Source: Marivivens sp.
GTDB taxonomy: Bacteria > Pseudomonadota > Alphaproteobacteria > Rhodobacterales > Rhodobacteraceae
Direction: 5' to 3'
Length of the DNA: 64,000 nt
Assembly (NCBI GenBank): GCA_017643845.1
Contig: JAEPMR010000007.1
Coordinates: forward strand, 1 to 64,000
Every line of letters begins with the position of its first letter. Position 1 is the stretch's first letter. Of this stretch, positions 43,772 to 53,643 are shown piece by piece. The notes below the pieces were generated by a model that searched no databases, was not told the origin of the DNA, and saw only the letters and a list, made by a program, of their open reading frames with translations. The position numbers and the translations under genes were made by a program.

Positions 43772-44653
43772 CTAGACCTCCGTATTGGCGTATGAGTCGC
43801 GATAGGCTTCCATCTGGAGGCGCGTCGCGTGAATTGCGTTTCGCATCAGAACAGCGACAGTCACAGGGCCGACCCCCCCCGGAACGGGGGTCATCCAGCC
43901 AGCGACTTCAGAGCACGTCTCGAACTCAGCATCGCCTACCGTCTTCCCATCGACACGATTGATTCCAATATCAATCAGCGCCGCACCGGGCTTGATCATG
44001 TCGCCGGTCACAAGCCCCGGCTTACCTACGGCGACGAATACGGCATCAGAGGCACGCGAATGCATCGCCACCGAGCGTGTCATATGATGACAAACGGTGA
44101 CAGTTGCCCCCAAACCCATCAGCAAGAACGCGATTGGTTTACCTACGATTTCAGAGTGGCCAATAACTGTGACATCAAGACCTTCAATTTTCAGCGGAAG
44201 GGTCTTCAGGAGTTCAACCGCCGCAACGGCCGTACAAGGCCCGAGCTGCAAATCATTATAAACGATATTGCCAATCGATGCAGGATGCATCCCTTCGACG
44301 TCTTTCAAAGGATGGACAGCTTTTTGCAGCGTTTTAACAGGGATATGGGCAGGGAGCGGTCTCTGAATAATGATCCCGTTCACGCGCGGGTCGGCGTTCA
44401 GACCCTGCAGCACGCCGACCAATTGCTCCATCGAAATATCGTCGGAATAGTTACGAGCTTCAAACTGGACGCCCGCGCTTTCTGCACTTCGCTGCTGATT
44501 GCGGACATAGATCTCAGAGGCTGCGGTATCCCCCACCGATATGGAGACAAGCCGCGGCTGCCACCCTTTTGATGCAAGCTCCGAAGCTTCCTTGGCAATT
44601 TCGCTCCGCAATTCGGCTGCGATAGATTTTCCGTCGATCAGTGCTGCCCGCAT
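43772..44653 (-). CDS. Divergent FolD-like protein with altered cyclohydrolase residues
   Basis: The 293-residue protein has the FolD fold throughout ('[12 protein letters not shown]', '[15 protein letters not shown]', '[20 protein letters not shown]', '[15 protein letters not shown]'), but Tyr49 is followed by Q53 where the catalytic Lys is normally found (YVRNQQR), and the Asp of 'KDVDGF' is Glu120 (KDVEGMH). Gln97 is kept. In human MTHFD1 the matching Lys56 is needed for cyclohydrolase and a Gln there is reported to leave dehydrogenase activity. It may therefore be a dehydrogenase only, or use another folate or an altered C1 carrier. It starts 13 bp after the chorismate mutase stop. Confidence 0.88.
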   Translation of the reverse strand: MRAALIDGKSIAAELRSEIAKEASELASKGWQPRLVSISVGDTAASEIYVRNQQRSAESAGVQFEARNYSDDISMEQLVGVLQGLNADPRVNGIIIQRPLPAHIPVKTLQKAVHPLKDVEGMHPASIGNIVYNDLQLGPCTAVAAVELLKTLPLKIEGLDVTVIGHSEIVGKPIAFLLMGLGATVTVCHHMTRSVAMHSRASDAVFVAVGKPGLVTGDMIKPGAALIDIGINRVDGKTVGDAEFETCSEVAGWMTPVPGGVGPVTVAVLMRNAIHATRLQMEAYRDSYANTEV

Positions 44654-44666
44654 CTATTGTTCCTTT

Positions 44667-44963
44667 TCAAGAGTTGCCCAAGACACGCTCTTCACGAGCG
44701 ATCGACCAGTCGATCAATTGACGCCAAAGCGTCTCAGCGAAGTCTGGGTCGAACCCTTTGTCTATCGCCTGTTTCCGCACCAACGTAACCACTTCCTCTA
44801 CTCTTTCGGTGATCCGAGCCGGAATGCCGTTCGCGCCCTTGATCTCTATTGCTCGGTCGATCATCTCAGCTCGCTGGGCGAGCAATTTGATTAATCCCTC
44901 ATCGATCCGATCAATCTCCGCGCGCAATTCCGTCATCGACGTGATCTGCTGAGAGCTTGTCAT
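44667..44963 (-). CDS. Chorismate mutase (AroQ type)
   Basis: The 98-residue helical protein has the AroQ pattern 'LRAEIDRIDEGLIKLLAQRAEMIDRAIEIKGANGI' (arginines and lysine of the active site), 'ITERVEEVVTLVRKQA' and 'LWRQLIDWSIAREERVL'. It may convert chorismate to prephenate or act as an isochorismate lyase-like protein; the two cannot be told apart by eye. It lies between fhs and the folD genes on the same strand, an unexpected neighbour, and is separated from fhs by a hairpin. Confidence 0.88.
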   Translation of the reverse strand: MTSSQQITSMTELRAEIDRIDEGLIKLLAQRAEMIDRAIEIKGANGIPARITERVEEVVTLVRKQAIDKGFDPDFAETLWRQLIDWSIAREERVLGNS

Positions 44964-44981
44964 GAGTTCCTCCAGAAATGT

Positions 44982-45007
44982 GCGGGCATGGAAGTGTCCA
45001 TGCCCGC
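44982..45007 (-). terminator. Hairpin between fhs and the chorismate mutase gene
   Basis: GCGGGCATGGA and TCCATGCCCGC form a perfect 11-bp stem with a 4-nt loop, 22 bp past the fhs stop (minus strand). ACATTTCT follows, a weak T-run. It lies between fhs and chorismate mutase, so part of the transcript may end here. Confidence 0.6.
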
Positions 45008-45029
45008 TCGGAGGGAAGAGTGCAAGGGA

Positions 45030-46706
45030 TCAGAACAGCCCTTCGATGTCACCGTCTGCATTCAGCTTGATGTTTTCGGCCGACGGCACGCGAGGCAAAC
45101 CGGGCATTGTCATGATCTCACCACAGATAACAACGACGAAGCCCGCGCCCGCAGACAGGCGCACTTCGCGCACCGGCACAGTGTGACCGGTAGGTGCACC
45201 ACGCCAGTTCGGGTCGGTAGAGAAGCTGTACTGCGTCTTCGCCATACAGATCGGCAGATTTCCATAGCCCTGCTCTTCCCAATCACGGAGCTGATCACGG
45301 ATCTTCTTGTCCGCGATGACTTCGTCTGCATGGTAGATACGCTTCGCGATCATGTCGATTTTCTGGAAGAGTGGCATATCGTCGGGGTACAGAGGCGCGA
45401 AATTCGACATGCCTGCATCTGCGATCTCAGCAACCCTTGTTGCCAACGCCTCGGTGCCCTCGGAGCCCTTGGCCCAGTGCTGACAGAGGATCGCCTCAGA
45501 CCCCTGTTCTGCCACATATGCTTTTACCGCTTCGACTTCTGCCTCGGTGTCCGTTACGAAATGGTTTATCGCAACGACGACAGGCACGCCAAAGGATTTG
45601 ACGTTTGCGATGTGGCGACCGAGGTTCGGGCAACCCTTTTTGACGGCCTCAACGTTCTCAGCACCAAGGTCTGCCTTGGCAACGCCGCCGTTCATCTTCA
45701 TTGCGCGTACGGTCGCGACCAGAACAACGGCATCGGGGGCAAGCCCCGCCTTGCGGCACTTGATATTCATGAACTTCTCAGCCCCGAGATCGGCGCCGAA
45801 TCCAGCCTCGGTGACCACGTAGTCCGCGATTTTGAGCGCGGTGGTCGTCGCTGTGACAGAGTTACAACCGTGCGCAATGTTGGCGAAGGGCCCGCCATGC
45901 ACAAATGCTGGGTTGTTTTCGAGGGTCTGAACGAGGTTCGGCTGCATCGCGTCTTTCAACAGCACGGTCATGGCACCGTCCGCCTTGATATCGCGGCAGT
46001 AAACCGGGGTGCGGTCACGACGATAGGCGACGATCATATCCCCAAGACGACGCTGGAGATCTTCGAGGTCTTTGGCGAGGCAGAGGATCGCCATCACTTC
46101 GGATGCAACCGTAATGTCAAAGCCAGCTTCACGGGGGAAACCGTTTGCCACACCGCCAAGCGACACATTGATCTGACGCAGAGCGCGGTCGTTCATGTCA
46201 ACCACGCGACGCCAAGCAACGCGGCGGATATCGATCTCCAACTCGTTACCCCAGTAGATGTGGTTGTCGATCATGGCAGAAAGCAGGTTATGTGCCGAAG
46301 TGATCGCGTGGAAGTCACCGGTGAAATGGAGGTTCATGTCCTCCATAGGAACAACCTGCGCGTAGCCACCACCGGCTGCGCCGCCCTTCATGCCGAAGTT
46401 CGGCCCGAGCGATGCTTCACGAATACAGATTGCCGCTTTCTTGCCGATTCGGTTCAGACCATCGCCAAGACCGACAGTCGTAGTCGTCTTGCCCTCACCG
46501 GCAGGCGTCGGGTTGATAGCGGTTACGAGGATCAATTTCCCGTTGGGCCGATCTTGGACGCTGTCAATAAATGCCTGGCTTACTTTTGCCTTGTCATGGC
46601 CGTAGGGCAATAGATCGTCGCTACCGATCCCCAGCTTTGCACCGATTTCCTGAATCGGTTTCTTATTCGCAGCGCGGGCGATTTCGATGTCGGTCTTGAA
46701 GCTCAT
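45030..46706 (-). CDS. fhs: Formate-tetrahydrofolate ligase
   Basis: The enzyme makes 10-formyl-THF from formate and ATP. The protein has 558 residues from the ATG at 46706 (after CAGGGATCATTAAA). Motifs: '[30 protein letters not shown]', '[23 protein letters not shown]', '[23 protein letters not shown]', '[25 protein letters not shown]'. With FolD it forms a formate/C1 interconversion path. In roseobacters such genes serve C1 disposal from methylated compounds, but no methyl-donor genes are in the window. Confidence 0.98.
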   Translation of the reverse strand: MSFKTDIEIARAANKKPIQEIGAKLGIGSDDLLPYGHDKAKVSQAFIDSVQDRPNGKLILVTAINPTPAGEGKTTTTVGLGDGLNRIGKKAAICIREASLGPNFGMKGGAAGGGYAQVVPMEDMNLHFTGDFHAITSAHNLLSAMIDNHIYWGNELEIDIRRVAWRRVVDMNDRALRQINVSLGGVANGFPREAGFDITVASEVMAILCLAKDLEDLQRRLGDMIVAYRRDRTPVYCRDIKADGAMTVLLKDAMQPNLVQTLENNPAFVHGGPFANIAHGCNSVTATTTALKIADYVVTEAGFGADLGAEKFMNIKCRKAGLAPDAVVLVATVRAMKMNGGVAKADLGAENVEAVKKGCPNLGRHIANVKSFGVPVVVAINHFVTDTEAEVEAVKAYVAEQGSEAILCQHWAKGSEGTEALATRVAEIADAGMSNFAPLYPDDMPLFQKIDMIAKRIYHADEVIADKKIRDQLRDWEEQGYGNLPICMAKTQYSFSTDPNWRGAPTGHTVPVREVRLSAGAGFVVVICGEIMTMPGLPRVPSAENIKLNADGDIEGLF

Positions 46707-46867
46707 TTTAATGATCCCTGTAAAGTGGCGGCACACAACACTGCGTTCGTATGCGTTGGCACACGTTTAACGAGGGCAAAATACGACAGGCACGGCATTT
46801 CCGACATTTTCACCGCTGGAATCGTCGGCGACGTGTTATGTCGTTTCTGAAAGGAACGTTTTGTTGC

Positions 46868-47452
46868 CTAAGCGGTCCATTGGCGCTGGTCAGGGGCGAA
46901 CAAACGAAGCGCCTGTCCGAGCTTCAACACACCGGGGCATTCCACCCATGCAGTTACCCCACGCAACTCTTTTGCAGCCGCTTTGAATTTTTTACCGGCA
47001 CCGGGATGCGAGTCCTCTATCGTTCTGCCCGGAAAGTGGCATGGGCGGTTCTGCATATCAACGACGAGCGTCGCGCCATCAGGTCCCTGCAAACGCGAGG
47101 ATGGGGGAATATGCGAGAAATCGGGAATACCAGCTAAGACGATGGTCGCCCCCAGCCAGGCTGGGTCGATCCGATCAACCCCCATACGCTTCGCAATTTC
47201 CTGCAATTCGCTCTGGCAAACGACGGACAGCTGTCGAACATTGCGGATTTCAGTTCCTTTTTGAGGATAAAGGCCAACGACGCGGGAGCACGAAGGGCGG
47301 TTCTCTCCAGCATGGACGGAGCCTTCCGGCCCGGCGAATCCGAGGAAAAGTTCGCGACAGGGATTGGTGGTGATTTCAGGCGTCAGCCGATCTGGCACGA
47401 CGCCAAGCCATGTGATTGTCCCAAGAAACTCAGTCAACTTGAGTGCGGGCAT
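46868..47452 (-). CDS. MOSC-domain protein
   Basis: The protein has 195 residues from the ATG at 47452. The core is MOSC-like: 'PCRELFLGFAGPEGSVHAGENRPSCSRVVGLYPQKGTEIRNVRQLSVVCQSELQEIAKRMGVDRIDPAWLGATIVLAG' and the expected conserved cysteine in 'VDMQNRPCHFPG'. MOSC domains carry sulfur or bind molybdenum cofactor and include YiiM/YuaD-like proteins that reduce N-hydroxylated compounds. No molybdenum genes are nearby. It is upstream of fhs by about 160 bp. Confidence 0.85.
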   Translation of the reverse strand: MPALKLTEFLGTITWLGVVPDRLTPEITTNPCRELFLGFAGPEGSVHAGENRPSCSRVVGLYPQKGTEIRNVRQLSVVCQSELQEIAKRMGVDRIDPAWLGATIVLAGIPDFSHIPPSSRLQGPDGATLVVDMQNRPCHFPGRTIEDSHPGAGKKFKAAAKELRGVTAWVECPGVLKLGQALRLFAPDQRQWTA

Positions 47453-47503
47453 AAGTTTTCCGTACTGGCAAACAACAACTTCATACAAACAGCACAAAAA
47501 AGA

Positions 47504-47528
47504 GAACCGGCGCAATAGGCGCCGGTTC
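47504..47528 (-). terminator. Intrinsic terminator of ftsH
   Basis: On the minus strand GAACCGGCGC and GCGCCGGTTC pair over 10 bp with a 5-nt loop, followed by CTCTTTTTTG. It lies 15 bp past the ftsH stop. Confidence 0.9.
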
Positions 47529-47542
47529 ATATCTCAACGTTT

Positions 47543-49462
47543 TTATGCCGATGGTTCCGGCTCAAGATCACCACCACCGGATTTCGGCTTTTTGGGCTTC
47601 GTCTTGGGGATCGACACGACAGAGGCCGTACCGCCAGTATCGGGTTTGTCACCACCGTCAGGCCCCGCCTGAGGCGGATCGCCTCGCATAACGCGCTCGA
47701 TTTCCTCGCCAGTCAAAGTTTCATACTCCAACAGGCCTTCGGCAAGCCGCTCCCACTCATCACGCTTTTCCGACAGGATTGTGAGAGCACGCTGATAGGC
47801 CTCTTCGATGAAGCGCTTCACCTCTTCCTCGATCAGTTCCTTGGTATGAGCCGACACGGAGAAACCAGGCGTCTGGCCGGAATAGCCCTCATGGGCCTCG
47901 GAATAGTCGATATTCCCGACTTTGTCTGACATCCCCCAGCGCAGGACCATTGCCCTCGCCAGTTGGCTTGCCTGCTGGATATCTCCAGCCGGGCCGTTCG
48001 AAACTTCATCTTCGCCGTATTTCAGCACCTCAGCGGCCTTACCCGCCATCGTCATCGCAAGTTTTTCCTCGCACTCGGATCGGTGCCAGTTCAAACGGTC
48101 AATCTCGGGAAGGCTGACCACCATGCCCAGAGCACCGCCGCGCGGAATGATCGTGGCTTTATACACGGGGTCACATTTGGGGAGCGACAATCCGACGACA
48201 GCATGTCCCGCCTCGTGGTAGGCGGTTTTTTCTTTCTGCTCCGGCGTCAGGACCATCGAACGCCGTTCGGCCCCCATCATGACCTTGTCTTTGGCATTTT
48301 CAAAATCAATCATGGTCACAAATCGGCGCCCAACCCGCGCGGCCATCAGCGCTGCCTCGTTCACGAGGTTTGCTAGATCGGCCCCAGAGAAACCGGGGGT
48401 ACCGCGTGCGATAATGCGAAGATCAACATTCGGCCCCAAGGGTGTTTTCCGCGCATGAACAGCGAGGATTTTCTCGCGCCCCTTGATATCGGGGTTGGGC
48501 ACGGTGACCTGACGGTCAAAGCGACCTGGGCGCAAGAGAGCCGGGTCCAGCACATCGCGTCGGTTCGTGGCGGCGATAATGATGACGCCCTCATTGGCCT
48601 CAAACCCGTCCATCTCGACAAGGAGCTGGTTCAACGTCTGCTCTCGTTCGTCATTGCCGCCGCCGATACCGACCCCACGAGCGCGTCCAACAGCATCAAT
48701 CTCGTCAATAAAAACGATACAAGGCGCGTTCTTCTTTGCCTGTTCGAACATGTCGCGAACACGGCTGGCGCCGACACCGACGAACATTTCTACAAAGTCG
48801 GAGCCTGAGATCGTAAAGAACGGCACTCCAGCCTCACCCGCAATCGCCCGAGCCAGCAACGTTTTACCGGTTCCCGGAGGGCCAACTAGCAACGCACCCT
48901 TCGGGATCTTACCGCCAAGGCGCGAAAACTTCTGGGGACTGCGAAGAAACTCTACAATCTCTTCCAGCTCTTCTTTCGCCTCATCAATGCCCGCGACATC
49001 ATCGAAAGTTACACGGCCTTGTTTTTCAGTCAGCAATTTCGCCTTGGACTTACCAAATCCCATGGCGCCACCGCGACCACCGCCCTGCATCCGGTTCATG
49101 AAATAGATCCACACACCAATCAGCAGGAGGAAAGGCAAAAGAGAAAGAATGAACGCCTGGAATGTCGATGTTTCCTGACTTTCGGCGCGAACAGGAATCC
49201 CCTGATCGATCAGGGATTGCGTAAGTTCAGCGTCCTCAGGCTTGATCGTGACGAACGACCGGCCGTTCTCGTCGCGATATTCGACACGCTCGCCATCCAG
49301 CGTTACCTCCGCAACGTTGCCAGCCTCCAGAGCTGAAATGAACTGTGAATAAGTTCTGGAGGTGCTTTGCATATTGCTTTGACCACCGCTGAACACATTG
49401 AACAGCGCCAGAACAAGCAGGAACAAAACAACCCAGAAAACGATGTTGCGCGCATTACCCAA
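47543..49462 (-). CDS. ftsH: ATP-dependent zinc metalloprotease FtsH
   Basis: The hexameric inner-membrane protease degrades membrane and regulatory proteins. The 639 residues have two membrane segments (residues ~7-25 and 103-122), Walker A '[16 protein letters not shown]' (192-206), Walker B '[12 protein letters not shown]', 'RPGRFDRQV' and the zinc motif 'HEAGH' (416-420). The start is an uncommon TTG, supported by GAGGAGCTCCCC and by the usual MGNARNI opening. It closes the tol-tilS-ftsH series. Confidence 0.98.
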   Translation of the reverse strand: MGNARNIVFWVVLFLLVLALFNVFSGGQSNMQSTSRTYSQFISALEAGNVAEVTLDGERVEYRDENGRSFVTIKPEDAELTQSLIDQGIPVRAESQETSTFQAFILSLLPFLLLIGVWIYFMNRMQGGGRGGAMGFGKSKAKLLTEKQGRVTFDDVAGIDEAKEELEEIVEFLRSPQKFSRLGGKIPKGALLVGPPGTGKTLLARAIAGEAGVPFFTISGSDFVEMFVGVGASRVRDMFEQAKKNAPCIVFIDEIDAVGRARGVGIGGGNDEREQTLNQLLVEMDGFEANEGVIIIAATNRRDVLDPALLRPGRFDRQVTVPNPDIKGREKILAVHARKTPLGPNVDLRIIARGTPGFSGADLANLVNEAALMAARVGRRFVTMIDFENAKDKVMMGAERRSMVLTPEQKEKTAYHEAGHAVVGLSLPKCDPVYKATIIPRGGALGMVVSLPEIDRLNWHRSECEEKLAMTMAGKAAEVLKYGEDEVSNGPAGDIQQASQLARAMVLRWGMSDKVGNIDYSEAHEGYSGQTPGFSVSAHTKELIEEEVKRFIEEAYQRALTILSEKRDEWERLAEGLLEYETLTGEEIERVMRGDPPQAGPDGGDKPDTGGTASVVSIPKTKPKKPKSGGGDLEPEPSA

Positions 49463-49539
49463 GGGGAGCTCCTCATAATTCCGTTGCCCGCAGGGAGAGT
49501 CGCGGGCACCCCACTAAAATAGAGATCGAGCGAGGTTGT

Positions 49540-50793
49540 TCAATGCGCATCGAGAAACGAGCTGAAATTCGCGACAATCTGCGCCTCCCAGCCCGTTCCA
49601 AATCCAGCCACCGGCGCCGCGACTAAGGTCTCACCGATCCATACGGACGGCGATGCAATGAGAGACGCACGGGGAAGTCCGGTTTCGCGCCATTTCGGGC
49701 AGAGATTGATCCCGGTCTCTCCAAGAGCACGCACCTTGCCCCCCTGCGACAATGGACCCAAAACATTCCAGCGAGTGTCCCAAGGGGCGTCGATCTCGCC
49801 GATAAGATCGGCAACGGCGGAAAATTCCCTTGTGACGCGTATGAACTGCTGGTCCGACGTGACGAGACAACCACCAAGTGTCATGACAAATCTATAATCC
49901 GTGTTCCTCAAAATTTTTTCTGTAGCCGCGTGCCGAGGTGGATAGTGAGCGCTGGAAACATACTGCAGCACACGCGTCAGCAATCGGCGGCGGAGTTCGA
50001 ACGGCGCTTCATCAAACTCGCTTCGTGTTATCAAGACGTCGCCGGAGATCTCTGAAACAACACGATCCGCGAGTTCTCTGGTACCGGTTTGCACCACAAC
50101 ACGGCTATCCCTGAGCGCGAATGCAGATGCCGAAATCGCATCAACACCGAGCCCAGCCTGCGATAAGTCGCGGAGCAGCATCCTCATTTTGACACGATCG
50201 AAAGTGGGATCGTCATTACTCGGGTCTTCCATCCAATCAGCGCCACGCCCGACAAGATACCGGCGCAATGCCTCTCGCCGTTCATGCAACAAGGGCCGAA
50301 CGAAGGTGATTCCATGTTGATGAAATTCAGCATTCATTGCCGACAATCCATCGATCCCAGCACTTCGGGCGAGATTGAGAAGGAATGTCTCAGCGACGTC
50401 GTTAGCCGTATGAGCCAACATCACAACATCCAGAGAATGGTCGCGCGCCCACTCAGCTAGCAACCGATAACGTGCTGACCGCGCCGCATTCTGCAGATTG
50501 CCAGACCGATCTGCGCGATCCCAAGTTAGCGTCTTGTGGGGAATTTTGGCATCGCGGCAAATTCGCCCAACGAATTCAGCCTCGGCCTTGGCTTCCGGGC
50601 GAAGTCCGTGGTCTACCGTCGCAACCCATAGCGACGTGCTATTCGACTGCCAGTTCACTAACAGCTTCAATAACGCGATTGAGTCGCCTCCGCCCGATAC
50701 GGCGACCCCGATTCGCTTGCCAGAAAAAGGCTGAAAATAGTGTTCGCAACGCACCTCGAATGAGCCGCTCTGCCGCGCCTGGTCCTTGCTCAC
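49540..50793 (-). CDS. tilS: tRNA(Ile)-lysidine synthetase
   Basis: The enzyme attaches lysine to C34 of the CAU anticodon of tRNA-Ile so that it reads AUA. The 417 residues contain the PP-loop 'GVAVSGGGDSIALLKLL' near the start and the N-type ATPase domain followed by a C-terminal domain. The start is a GTG that overlaps the cpoB stop by 4 bp (GTGA), so it is translated with the Tol-Pal mRNA. The C-terminal half is only weakly like other TilS proteins, which is common. Confidence 0.94.
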   Translation of the reverse strand: MSKDQARQSGSFEVRCEHYFQPFSGKRIGVAVSGGGDSIALLKLLVNWQSNSTSLWVATVDHGLRPEAKAEAEFVGRICRDAKIPHKTLTWDRADRSGNLQNAARSARYRLLAEWARDHSLDVVMLAHTANDVAETFLLNLARSAGIDGLSAMNAEFHQHGITFVRPLLHERREALRRYLVGRGADWMEDPSNDDPTFDRVKMRMLLRDLSQAGLGVDAISASAFALRDSRVVVQTGTRELADRVVSEISGDVLITRSEFDEAPFELRRRLLTRVLQYVSSAHYPPRHAATEKILRNTDYRFVMTLGGCLVTSDQQFIRVTREFSAVADLIGEIDAPWDTRWNVLGPLSQGGKVRALGETGINLCPKWRETGLPRASLIASPSVWIGETLVAAPVAGFGTGWEAQIVANFSSFLDAH

Positions 50794-51614
50794 TGGCAGC
50801 CGAGAGCCTGCATTGCCGCCCGCGCGTCTCCAACTGCAGGATGGTTCGGAAAACGCAGTTCAACTTCGGATAGCGTGAGGCATGCATCCTGTGATTGACC
50901 GATTTGCCCCAACATGAAGCCAAGCTTGAAGAGCGCATCAGGCGCGATGTCACCAGCCGGATCAGACGAGAACGCCGACAGATAGGCGCGCGCCGCGTCT
51001 GTCGCCCGACCGAGAGCTTCCAACGCTTCACCTTTTAGATAATCTGCTCGGGGCGTGAGCGGCCCACCGGGATAGGTCTCGACGAAGGCTGTGAACGCCT
51101 TAGCAGCTTCTTCAAGTTTTCCCTGATCCAGCATTTGTTGAGCTACATCGAAATCCGCTTGCTCACCGACCGCCAATGCAGGCGAGCCATTATCGACCTG
51201 CGGCGACGGGACGGGAACCTCAGCTGCGCTGTCTACGCCACCTAATGACGGAGTTTCTCCAAGCGAACCGATATCGCAATTGGCCTCAAGTTCGCACAAC
51301 CGGAATTCCAAATCTCCGATTCGATTGGTTCCATCGACGGTGATACGGTTGATGCGCAGCTCAAGGCCCTCAATTTTTGCGGTCAACCTTTCGACCTCGG
51401 TCTGTATGGAATTCAACCGAGCCAGTGGTGAACCTGTGCCCGTAGTCGCTGCCGCTCCGCCCGTGGTGGACAATTCCGTTTTAAGGCGCTGCAATTCCAC
51501 GAATAGAACGGTCAGCTGCTGCCGGATGTCAGCGAGGGTCTCATCTCGCGACTGCGCAAGTGCGGGCTGCACGAGTGAGAGCAAGACAGCGATAATGAGA
51601 GAGCGGAAAAGCAT
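50790..51614 (-). CDS. cpoB: Tol-Pal system coordinator CpoB (YbgF)
   Basis: A periplasmic protein of 274 residues that couples peptidoglycan synthesis by PBP1B to Tol-driven constriction. Signal peptide (MLFRSLIIAVLLSLVQPALA), an N-terminal coiled coil (residues ~22-110, 'LADIRQQLTVLFVELQRLKTEL'), and a C-terminal TPR domain ('YPGGPLTPRADYLKGEALEALGRATDAARAYLSAFSSDP', 'PDALFKLGFMLGQIGQSQDACLTLSEVELRFP'). It lies 9 bp after pal and overlaps tilS by 4 bp. Confidence 0.95.
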   Translation of the reverse strand: MLFRSLIIAVLLSLVQPALAQSRDETLADIRQQLTVLFVELQRLKTELSTTGGAAATTGTGSPLARLNSIQTEVERLTAKIEGLELRINRITVDGTNRIGDLEFRLCELEANCDIGSLGETPSLGGVDSAAEVPVPSPQVDNGSPALAVGEQADFDVAQQMLDQGKLEEAAKAFTAFVETYPGGPLTPRADYLKGEALEALGRATDAARAYLSAFSSDPAGDIAPDALFKLGFMLGQIGQSQDACLTLSEVELRFPNHPAVGDARAAMQALGCQ

Positions 51615-51623
51615 GCCGGTCGA

Positions 51624-52136
51624 TCAGCCCAGAGATGCGATCGAAATCACTGTGACAGCTCGTCTGTTCTGCGTGTAGCAGCTTTCCTCGGAGCAGACAG
51701 CAATCGGGCGCTCTTTGCCGTAAGACACGGTCTGAATTCTTGATGCCGCAATTCCGCCAGTAATAAGGTACTCGCGAACGGCATTCGCCCGACGCGCACC
51801 AAGCGCGAGGTTATATTCCCTTGTTCCCTGCTCGTCTGCATGGCCTTCAATGACGGCCGCATAATCTGGGTTTTCCATCAGCCAAGAGATCTGCCCGTCG
51901 AGAACTACCATCGCTTCAGCAGAAAGCGTCGACTGGTCCACAGCGAAGAGCACCCTGTCGCCGACGCGCTCGTTGAAAAAAGCAGGACTGCTTGGATCAT
52001 CGACTGACCCCAACGGGCCGAAGCCTCCGGTGCTGTCATTGAGGTCAACCGAATTGCCGCCAAAACGATTGGGGCTAGTACACGCGGCCGCAGTCAGTGC
52101 CACGACGAGAAAGGCGATTTTGGTCAGGCTATTCAT
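51624..52136 (-). CDS. pal: Peptidoglycan-associated lipoprotein Pal
   Basis: An outer-membrane lipoprotein of 170 residues. The lipobox ends at Cys19 (MNSLTKIAFLVVALTAAAC). The OmpA-like C-terminal domain (residues ~60-170) binds peptidoglycan: 'VLFAVDQSTLSAEAMVVLDGQISWLMENPDYAAVIEGHADEQGTREYNLALGARRANAVREYLI' with the meso-DAP ligands in 'GHADEQGTREYN' and 'ARRANAV'. It follows tolB by 77 bp. Confidence 0.97.
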   Translation of the reverse strand: MNSLTKIAFLVVALTAAACTSPNRFGGNSVDLNDSTGGFGPLGSVDDPSSPAFFNERVGDRVLFAVDQSTLSAEAMVVLDGQISWLMENPDYAAVIEGHADEQGTREYNLALGARRANAVREYLITGGIAASRIQTVSYGKERPIAVCSEESCYTQNRRAVTVISIASLG

Positions 52137-52213
52137 GGGTTTTGTCCTGTAGGTTTCGATGCCCTTTAGATAAGTCTAGCATCGTTTCACTCATTGGGAA
52201 ATGCAGAGGTCGC

Positions 52214-53527
52214 TTAGTTCTGTAGCGGCCCCCATGACGGGTCAGAGGCAGCGGTAGGGGTTGGAACTTGACGCAAGTTCCTGCCGCTCACGTCCACAGA
52301 ATACAGCGCCGGAACACCTTGTGCACCGCGTGTTTCGCGGAAGAACATGATCACCCGACCGTTAGGGGACCATGTCGGCGCCTCGTCCAAGAAGGAAGCC
52401 GTCAACAGCCTCTCTTCACTGCCATCGGTGCGCATCACCCCAATATGGAAGCGTCCTGCGTTTTGCTTTGTAAATGCGATCAAATCTCCGCGCGGGGACC
52501 AAACCGGAGTTCCGTATCGGCCCGCACCCGACGATATCCGGCGGGCTTCGCCGCCCTCGGCGCTCATAATGTAGAGCTGCGGAGAACCAGAGCGGTCTGA
52601 CTCGAACACAATGCTTTGACCATCAGGCGAAAAACTCGGCGCCGTTTCAATGGAGGGCGCTGCTGTCAGACGGGTGTGCCGTCCGGTTGCCAGATCTGTG
52701 CGCCAGATGTCGGTATTGCCTCCATTCGCGAGGCTATAGATTACCTGCCGTCCGTCGCGGGAAAAGCGGGGAGAAAACGCCATTTCCCCAGCCTGCGTCG
52801 CCAACTGGCGCGGCGCAACATTTGCCACTTCCAGAACATTGATGCGAGGGAAACCGCTTTCGAAGCTGGTGTAGAGCACACGATCGCCCGTTGGAGAAAA
52901 ACGGGGCGCGAGAACCAGACCGACATTCCCTGTGAGGTACTGCACATTGGCGCCATCATAGTCCATAATCGCCAGTCGTTTCTGGCGATTGTCCTTCGGA
53001 CCTGACTCGGCAACATAGACGACGCGGCTGTCAAAATAGCCGCTCTCCCCGGTGATACGTGCATAGACCTGATCAGCGACCCGATGCGCCAAACGCCGCC
53101 AGCCAGACACAGACGAAACAAGCTGCATACCGCTGCCCATTTCCTGTCCTAAAAAGACGTCATAGAGCCGGAACTTAACCACGACCTGATCGCCATTCAC
53201 CGCAACCGCGCCAATCACCAAAGCCTGCGCATTGATCGCGCGCCAATCAGGGAAAGCGATCGCTTGAGTGAATGTTTCCTGCTGACTGATGAAGGCAGAA
53301 GACGGTATCTGCCGGAACAAGCCCGTACCCGTCAGATCATCCGCGATCACACGGCTGATGTTCTGTGCCATCTCAACCGAGGCGACGCTTTCAGCTTGAA
53401 AAGAGGGAAGTGCGAACGGGAGCGGCTCGATTACACCGTCGGTGATGGTCAATCGTAGCGGGCCGTTTTGCGCCATTACCGGAACTGCGGTGCAGATCAT
53501 GATAAGGACGACCAATAATCTTTTCAT
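52214..53527 (-). CDS. tolB: Tol-Pal system protein TolB
   Basis: A periplasmic protein of 437 residues from the ATG at 53527 (after GGGAGCAGTAAGA; longer reading would overlap tolA and lose the signal peptide). Signal peptide ([19 protein letters not shown]), an N-terminal domain and a six-bladed beta-propeller (residues ~190-430) with repeated 'FSPTGDRV', 'FSRDGRQV', 'FSPDGQSI', 'WSPRGDLI', 'WSPNGRVI' blades. It binds Pal and takes signals from TolA. It is 116 bp after tolA. Confidence 0.96.
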   Translation of the reverse strand: MKRLLVVLIMICTAVPVMAQNGPLRLTITDGVIEPLPFALPSFQAESVASVEMAQNISRVIADDLTGTGLFRQIPSSAFISQQETFTQAIAFPDWRAINAQALVIGAVAVNGDQVVVKFRLYDVFLGQEMGSGMQLVSSVSGWRRLAHRVADQVYARITGESGYFDSRVVYVAESGPKDNRQKRLAIMDYDGANVQYLTGNVGLVLAPRFSPTGDRVLYTSFESGFPRINVLEVANVAPRQLATQAGEMAFSPRFSRDGRQVIYSLANGGNTDIWRTDLATGRHTRLTAAPSIETAPSFSPDGQSIVFESDRSGSPQLYIMSAEGGEARRISSGAGRYGTPVWSPRGDLIAFTKQNAGRFHIGVMRTDGSEERLLTASFLDEAPTWSPNGRVIMFFRETRGAQGVPALYSVDVSGRNLRQVPTPTAASDPSWGPLQN

Positions 53528-53643
53528 TCTTACTGCTCCCGTCTTTATGGGTTTGGACATCCTACTGCCGGAAACCCGTCTGATATTCGATAACACGGCG
53601 CGTGTTTTCATGCATTTCCGAATTTCTGGATATGTCATCTTCA

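Noticed and set aside
44988..46613. Plus-strand open frame of 541 codons antisense to fhs
   Set aside because: Fhs motifs are complete on the minus strand; the long opposite frame reflects codon bias.
46707..46867. THF-type riboswitch before fhs
   Set aside because: Nothing in the leader resembles the known folate aptamers, and these are rare in alphaproteobacteria.
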